Shown in pieces: positions 8,501 to 10,426 of a stretch of DNA of 10,426 nucleotides (positions within the stretch are counted from its first letter, which is position 1; every line of letters begins with the position of its first letter). The stretch lies in assembly GCA_900754715.1 (NCBI GenBank), contig CAAEDX010000176.1:1-10426 (forward strand), read 5' to 3'. The DNA is from Erysipelotrichaceae bacterium (lineage in GTDB: Bacteria > Bacillota_I > Bacilli_A > Erysipelotrichales > Erysipelotrichaceae). Both the position numbers and the translations under genes were made by a program. The notes under the pieces were generated by a model. It saw only the letters and a list, made by a program, of their open reading frames with translations, did not search any database and was not told the origin of the DNA.

Positions 8501-9359
8501 CGCGCGCGAAGACCATTTCCTGGAACTGGGCGGAGGTGCTGTCGATATATTCATCGATCTCGCCCAGATCCTCACCATCAAGTGTCACGGAAAGCTTTCC
8601 AGCTCCATTGCCCTTTTTCGTATAAAACCGTACGCCCGTTCCTTCGAACCGAAGCGTAAGCGTTGCGCCGATCACGGAAGTCTTGATATGCGCGCCGCCG
8701 TTTGAATTCGGCTCTGATTCTTTGACAAAGCTGTCGCTCATCGAAGAGCCAAGCGCTGGATCAAGCGTGACATACTCGTCATCTTCGGCCTGTACCGTGG
8801 TCACAGTTTCTTCAAGATCCGGATCAGGCTCTTCCTCTTGATCTGCGATCACTTCAAAATAATCAAAATTGAAGTTTGTCCTGTCGCCATCCAGCGTGGT
8901 GAGGACGATCGTATGTGCCTCATTTTCCGCACTGAGCTCCAGATCCTCGTATACCTTCACTTTGAACTGCGCAGTCGTGCTATCGATGTATTCATCCACT
9001 GTCTGCGGCTCTTCGCCATCTACAGAAACAGACAGCTGCCCTGCGCCATTGCCTTTCTTCGTATAAAAGCGGATGCCGGTTCCCTCAAACTCAAGCGTAA
9101 CGCTTGCGCCAAGCACTGAGGTCTTGATATGACCTCCCTCATCAGAAGCAGGCTCCTGTTCAAATACAAAAGCGGAGCTCATATCAGATCCTAATGGCAG
9201 ACTGAGCTGAGCATCCTCTGCCTGTATCTTGGTCACGGTCTGCGAATCTGCCTGCGTCGTTTCATCTGCCGCTTTGGTCTCAACTGGCAGCCAGAACGAT
9301 GAACAGATGAGCATCACCGCCAACAGGCCTTTCATCAATCGCTTTGAACTATTTTTCAT
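4851..9359 (-). CDS. Secreted GH136-like right-handed beta-helix glycosidase with carbohydrate-binding domains and FIVAR stalk
   Basis: This 1502-residue protein has a signal peptide (1-30, cleavage near ETKAA). Two tandem galactose-binding-like domains follow (41-173 and 186-318, each IQAED/VQAED-like start, IKTSV and RFYTKKGNGAG). A parallel beta-helix region (about 333-870) begins TTYYLDST, has PGDRILIKAG, and is rich in short turns such as YNYTHNNVGGG. Within it DGMAFNLD places D651 and D658 seven residues apart. The catalytic aspartates reported for GH136 lacto-N-biosidase LnbX have the same spacing, but related beta-helix families also carry D-x6-D, so GH136 is likely rather than proven. 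A third binding-like domain (892-1020), a cadherin-like sandwich (1025-1113), five helical FIVAR-type modules (1122-1460) and a tail (TNAMFAL, Ala-rich segment, YRRKKQ) follow. No LPXTG is present. No LnbY-type partner subunit is seen in the window. The start has GGGAGAG at 9368-9374, eight bases before ATG. It has its own promoter and terminator. Confidence 0.88.
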   Translation of the reverse strand: MKNSSKRLMKGLLAVMLICSSFWLPVETKAADETTQADSQTVTKIQAEDAQLSLPLGSDMSSAFVFEQEPASDEGGHIKTSVLGASVTLEFEGTGIRFYTKKGNGAGQLSVSVDGEEPQTVDEYIDSTTAQFKVKVYEDLELSAENEAHTIVLTTLDGDRTNFNFDYFEVIADQEEEPDPDLEETVTTVQAEDDEYVTLDPALGSSMSDSFVKESEPNSNGGAHIKTSVIGATLTLRFEGTGVRFYTKKGNGAGKLSVTLDGEDLGEIDEYIDSTSAQFQEMVFAREGISVNNEEHTLVLTTVDGERTNFNFDCFDIISLEKKDTYIPSPGNTTYYLDSTAAVGGDGLSEGSAFDSLDDINQIEFAPGDRILIKAGSSFLGQLYPKGSGSAEAPVIIDMYGEGEKPLIDGNGRYSDAPSVHDDGPFGEAGSAVYLCNQQYWEINNLRVRNWSDDNQDKERSGIRVEAYGGGTYHHIYIRNCEISDIRGYNGQDSIWDVVPENGGTTFYGARTTHRTGGINIVSYTKRDTSGGLGTAGAILDDQPTIFDDVLIEDNTIENCHANGITTHNVRGELDDKAYRHTHVVIRGNEIRNVQRAGIVPLYTSGALVEHNLVDTFQQTYAGYGCGIWCDRADGMLFQYNEVCNGRNTMDGMAFNLDDMTENGIIQYNYTHNNVGGGIMLHVRTNSYNRNNIVRYNLSVNDTQGYAAHQAIVVCVGEDANTKIENAKVYNNTFINNNVVHPVYQGDEILFENNIFYLPNEGMAARNDAYVVGANTTFRNNVFAGSHSASEPSGNGNVSVSESPVAGTFYGSESLDEALDMAKLRHGSAALGIGDDTLITQDGVETDVYGNPAGGEQVNAGIYNGESVDPLPDAGDPGTNPDLDEEPDEDEYRVEYVEAESESVEKSPGYVLVEGSGSQGHANSHIYYSNTGTWVEYTFTGKAISVYSKTGPGAGTIDILLDGEQVGVDDQYTAAQTFNKRAYTKVFEEEGTHTIRLENNGLKNPSATGNSFNLDCFKIFHEKEDNADLRFIRYQTGNGEAMTIEGFDPTITEYDVMLPAGTYGEIRLIAEAESTLADIQADPVTIENGKAEGVITVTAENGTEKTYRIHFTVESSSDSIASDAAIDALRNMVDKAVALGSEDDALNAAIESAQAVLAKEEPTSAEVVTALLDLSEAMQALNTNESIDALRADVQATIDFINENILANVDGIRPGKVDALEAAVEAAQKLVDDPEASADELKAANRAMTKAAQELWEIVSKVELNALIEAANGYLDGNYTEESLAALQTAITAAQAVAANEDATTAEVAEAITNLANAIAGLETIQLDTSALEHEIELVSEMIANIGNYVASTVEGLADKLDDAQNVLENAATQDEIDAATKTLREARLNARTKADTSALEELIAYINSLDLRAYTTESAQALIQELARAENLTNDPEITQEEVDDMVKDLQASVDELVEVNNSTNAEESTSTAAMNTTNAMFALMLAAGAAAAAAYRRKKQ
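8406..9239 (-). repeat. Tandem duplication of an N-terminal carbohydrate-binding-like domain
   Basis: Residues 41-173 (8841-9239) and 186-318 (8406-8804) of the beta-helix protein are direct repeats. Both contain HIKTSV, FEGTG, RFYTKKGNGAG, DEYIDST and DRTNFNFD/ERTNFNFD stretches. A more diverged third relative lies at 892-1020. The fold looks like a CBM6/35-type galactose-binding beta-sandwich, but the ligand is not readable. Confidence 0.85.
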
Positions 9360-9464
9360 CTTCTTTTCTCTCCCTTGTTTTCACGCGGGAACTTCTCCTT
9401 CCTGCTGTATTATCCCGAAAATCTCATCCCGGCACAGCACATCCGGTCAAACAGGATCGCTCCC

Positions 9465-9508
9465 ACAGATGTGTACACAACCGATCGTCCTCCTCTCTTC
9501 ACATCTGT
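9465..9508 (-). promoter_or_regulatory. Leader hairpin of the beta-helix gene
   Basis: On the mRNA ACAGATGTG (9500-9508) pairs perfectly with CACATCTGT (9465-9473) around a 26-base loop that contains GAGAGGAGG, an SD-like run. It lies 14 bases past the cre-like palindrome. Its geometry resembles the 8-base arm, 28-base loop repeat in the GH20 leader, although the sequences differ. Function unknown. Confidence 0.4.
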
Positions 9509-9522
9509 ATTTTCGGCATGAA

Positions 9523-9536
9523 TGTAAGCCATTACA
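9523..9536 (-). promoter_or_regulatory. cre-like palindromic operator of the beta-helix gene
   Basis: The minus strand reads TGTAATGGCTTACA, differing from the GH20 site at one spacer base and carrying the same single departure from the cre pattern. It begins 12 bases after the -10. Two copies at matched positions before paralogous genes support a real operator more than either site alone. Confidence 0.5.
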
Positions 9537-9548
9537 TCCTTATAGGAT

Positions 9549-9560
9549 ATTATAACATAC
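9549..9560 (-). promoter_or_regulatory. Promoter of the beta-helix gene, extended -10
   Basis: GTATGTTATAAT on the minus strand, with TATAAT at 9549-9554 and the TGn extension, is identical to the GH20 promoter over 12 bases. A TTGCCA at 9566-9571 is only 11 bases upstream, too close to be a normal -35. The predicted leader is about 180 nt. Confidence 0.65.
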
Positions 9561-9726
9561 AATGCTGGCAATATATGGAATAAATTGCATGATCACTGGA
9601 GCTCCTTTGCTATTCGACAGATAGTGATCCTGTTGGATCTTCCTCCATCATCTGTTCTTGTACCGCCTTAAAGTTCGTCGGCCAACGCAGCCTGATATGC
9701 TTTGGCCGCCGTCATGTACAACATAC
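9561..9726. other. Intergenic stretch without a supported gene
   Basis: Between the terminator of the upstream paralogue and the beta-helix promoter I see no supported gene. It holds a 7-base inverted repeat GATCACT/AGTGATC (9591-9597 and 9623-9629), a small GATCC/GGATC stem (9626-9639), and a 15-codon frame (9668-9715) with no SD. Confidence 0.5.
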
Positions 9727-9757
9727 TAAAAGAACAGAGGCAGCTATCTGCCTCTGT
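9727..9757 (-). terminator. Rho-independent terminator of the upstream surface-protein gene
   Basis: On the minus strand ACAGAGGCAG (9748-9757) pairs perfectly with CTGCCTCTGT (9734-9743) around a four-base loop, followed by TCTTTTAG. It begins seven bases past the first stop codon. The stem core and the ATGATCG just before it resemble the 3' end of the beta-helix gene, so the shared paralogous region extends past the coding sequence. Confidence 0.85.
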
Positions 9758-9764
9758 CCGATCA

Positions 9765-10426
9765 TCAATCTTTCTTTCTGCGATAAGCAATGACAGCCGC
9801 TGCTCCCGCCGCAAGCGTCAAGGCAAACATCGTATTCGTCATGGTGCCTGACGCGGTATCTGTCGGATCCGCAGCTGCGCTTTCTTCTATGCCGGCACTG
9901 TTCTCCTGCACAAGACCATCGATCGCGGTCTGCAGCTCATTCAGTTTTGCATCCACATCTTCCTGTGTCGCTTCTGGATCGCTCACCATCAATCTCGCTT
10001 GTTCTACGGTCTGGATCACTTCGGCAGCGCTCTCATGCGTATAGCCGCTCATATCCAGAGCCATCACATAGTTGATCAGCTCTTCCAGGGCACTGACATC
10101 CGCCTTCGTCCTTGCGTTCAGTCTTGCTTCACGCAAAGCTTCAGTTGCCGCATCGATCTCTTCTTGGCTCGCCGCTAAAGCCAGCGCATTCTTCGCCGCG
10201 GCCAGCTTATCCTGCAGTCCTTCTACGGTAGAAGGCACATAGTCATCCAGGTTTGCGATCATTTCTGTCACGAGCTCGATCTCATGCGCGAGCGCAGAAG
10301 TATCTACGACCGTGCTTTCCAGACCGGCGATCGCGTTTGCCAGATTCGTGATGGCCTCCGTGACTTCTGCTGTCGTCGCATCGTCATTAGCTGCCACAGC
10401 CTGCGCAGCGGTGATCGCTGCCTGCA
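9765..10426 (-). CDS. C-terminal part of a cell-surface protein: FIVAR-type stalk and membrane tail (5' end outside window)
   Basis: The frame is open to the high edge, giving 220 residues in the window; a GTG at 10397 is internal, because in-frame homology to the neighbour continues above it. The part seen is helical stalk: one module ending AIAGLE, one ending LNARTKAD, one ending IDGLV, then an acidic/Ser-Thr linker and a tail with MTNTMFAL, an Ala/Gly/Leu hydrophobic segment and YRRKKD. By hand count 117 of 175 positions match residues 1288-1462 of the beta-helix protein. The head, and thus the function, is unseen; by analogy it may be another glycoside hydrolase or a binding protein. No LPXTG precedes the tail. 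Tandem TGA TGA stops (9767-9762) end the gene, and its own terminator follows. Confidence 0.9.
   Translation of the reverse strand, partial: QAAITAAQAVAANDDATTAEVTEAITNLANAIAGLESTVVDTSALAHEIELVTEMIANLDDYVPSTVEGLQDKLAAAKNALALAASQEEIDAATEALREARLNARTKADVSALEELINYVMALDMSGYTHESAAEVIQTVEQARLMVSDPEATQEDVDAKLNELQTAIDGLVQENSAGIEESAAADPTDTASGTMTNTMFALTLAAGAAAVIAYRRKKD

Noticed and set aside
9668..9715. 15-codon minus-strand frame (MTAAKAYQAALADEL) after the upstream gene's terminator
   Set aside because: It resembles the end of a helical stalk, so it might be a relic, but it has no SD, is very short and follows a terminator.
10395..10397. GTG at 10397 as the true start of the upstream gene
   Set aside because: It has no SD, and in-frame homology to the neighbouring stalk continues upstream to the window edge, so it is an internal valine codon.

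Overview
The window looks like part of a cell-surface glycan-degradation locus from a Gram-positive gut bacterium of the Bacillota, possibly Erysipelotrichia-like. The evidence is Sec signal peptides, stalks of FIVAR-type helical modules, hydrophobic C-terminal tails ending in YRRKK, good Shine-Dalgarno sites and U-tailed terminators. The genus cannot be named from this sequence. All genes lie on the minus strand, so transcription runs from high to low coordinates.

There are three large genes in tandem. At the high end (9765-10426) is only the C-terminus of a surface protein: helical stalk plus membrane tail, followed by a terminator (9727-9757). Next is a complete 1502-residue secreted protein (4851-9359). 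It has two N-terminal carbohydrate-binding-like domains, a right-handed beta-helix with an Asp-x6-Asp pair (D651/D658) resembling GH136 lacto-N-biosidases, a third binding-like domain, a cadherin-like sandwich, the helical stalk and the tail. A strong terminator follows (4803-4838). At the low end (1-4582) are the first 1527 residues of a GH20 hexosaminidase/lacto-N-biosidase-type enzyme with F5/8-type C, LamG-like and InlB-type repeat domains. It runs out of the window inside the same kind of stalk.

The two visible 5' regions share a control module: an identical 12-base extended -10 element, then 11-12 bases downstream a cre-like palindrome of the form TGTAA-N4-TTACA. Each has a leader of about 165-180 nt with hairpins. 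The GH20 gene is also preceded by a 25-codon upstream ORF with its own GGAGGAG site, whose stop overlaps the GH20 start as ATGA. The stalks of neighbouring proteins are 67-73% identical by hand count. The anchor and even the terminator of the two visible 3' ends are related, so the locus looks like a paralogous family in which different catalytic heads sit on a common stalk, anchor and regulatory frame.

The likely joint role is extracellular breakdown of N-acetylhexosamine-containing host glycans (mucin, milk oligosaccharides or glycolipid type-1 chains) under carbon-source control. The exact substrates are inference. No tRNA, rRNA, mobile element or CRISPR array was seen.
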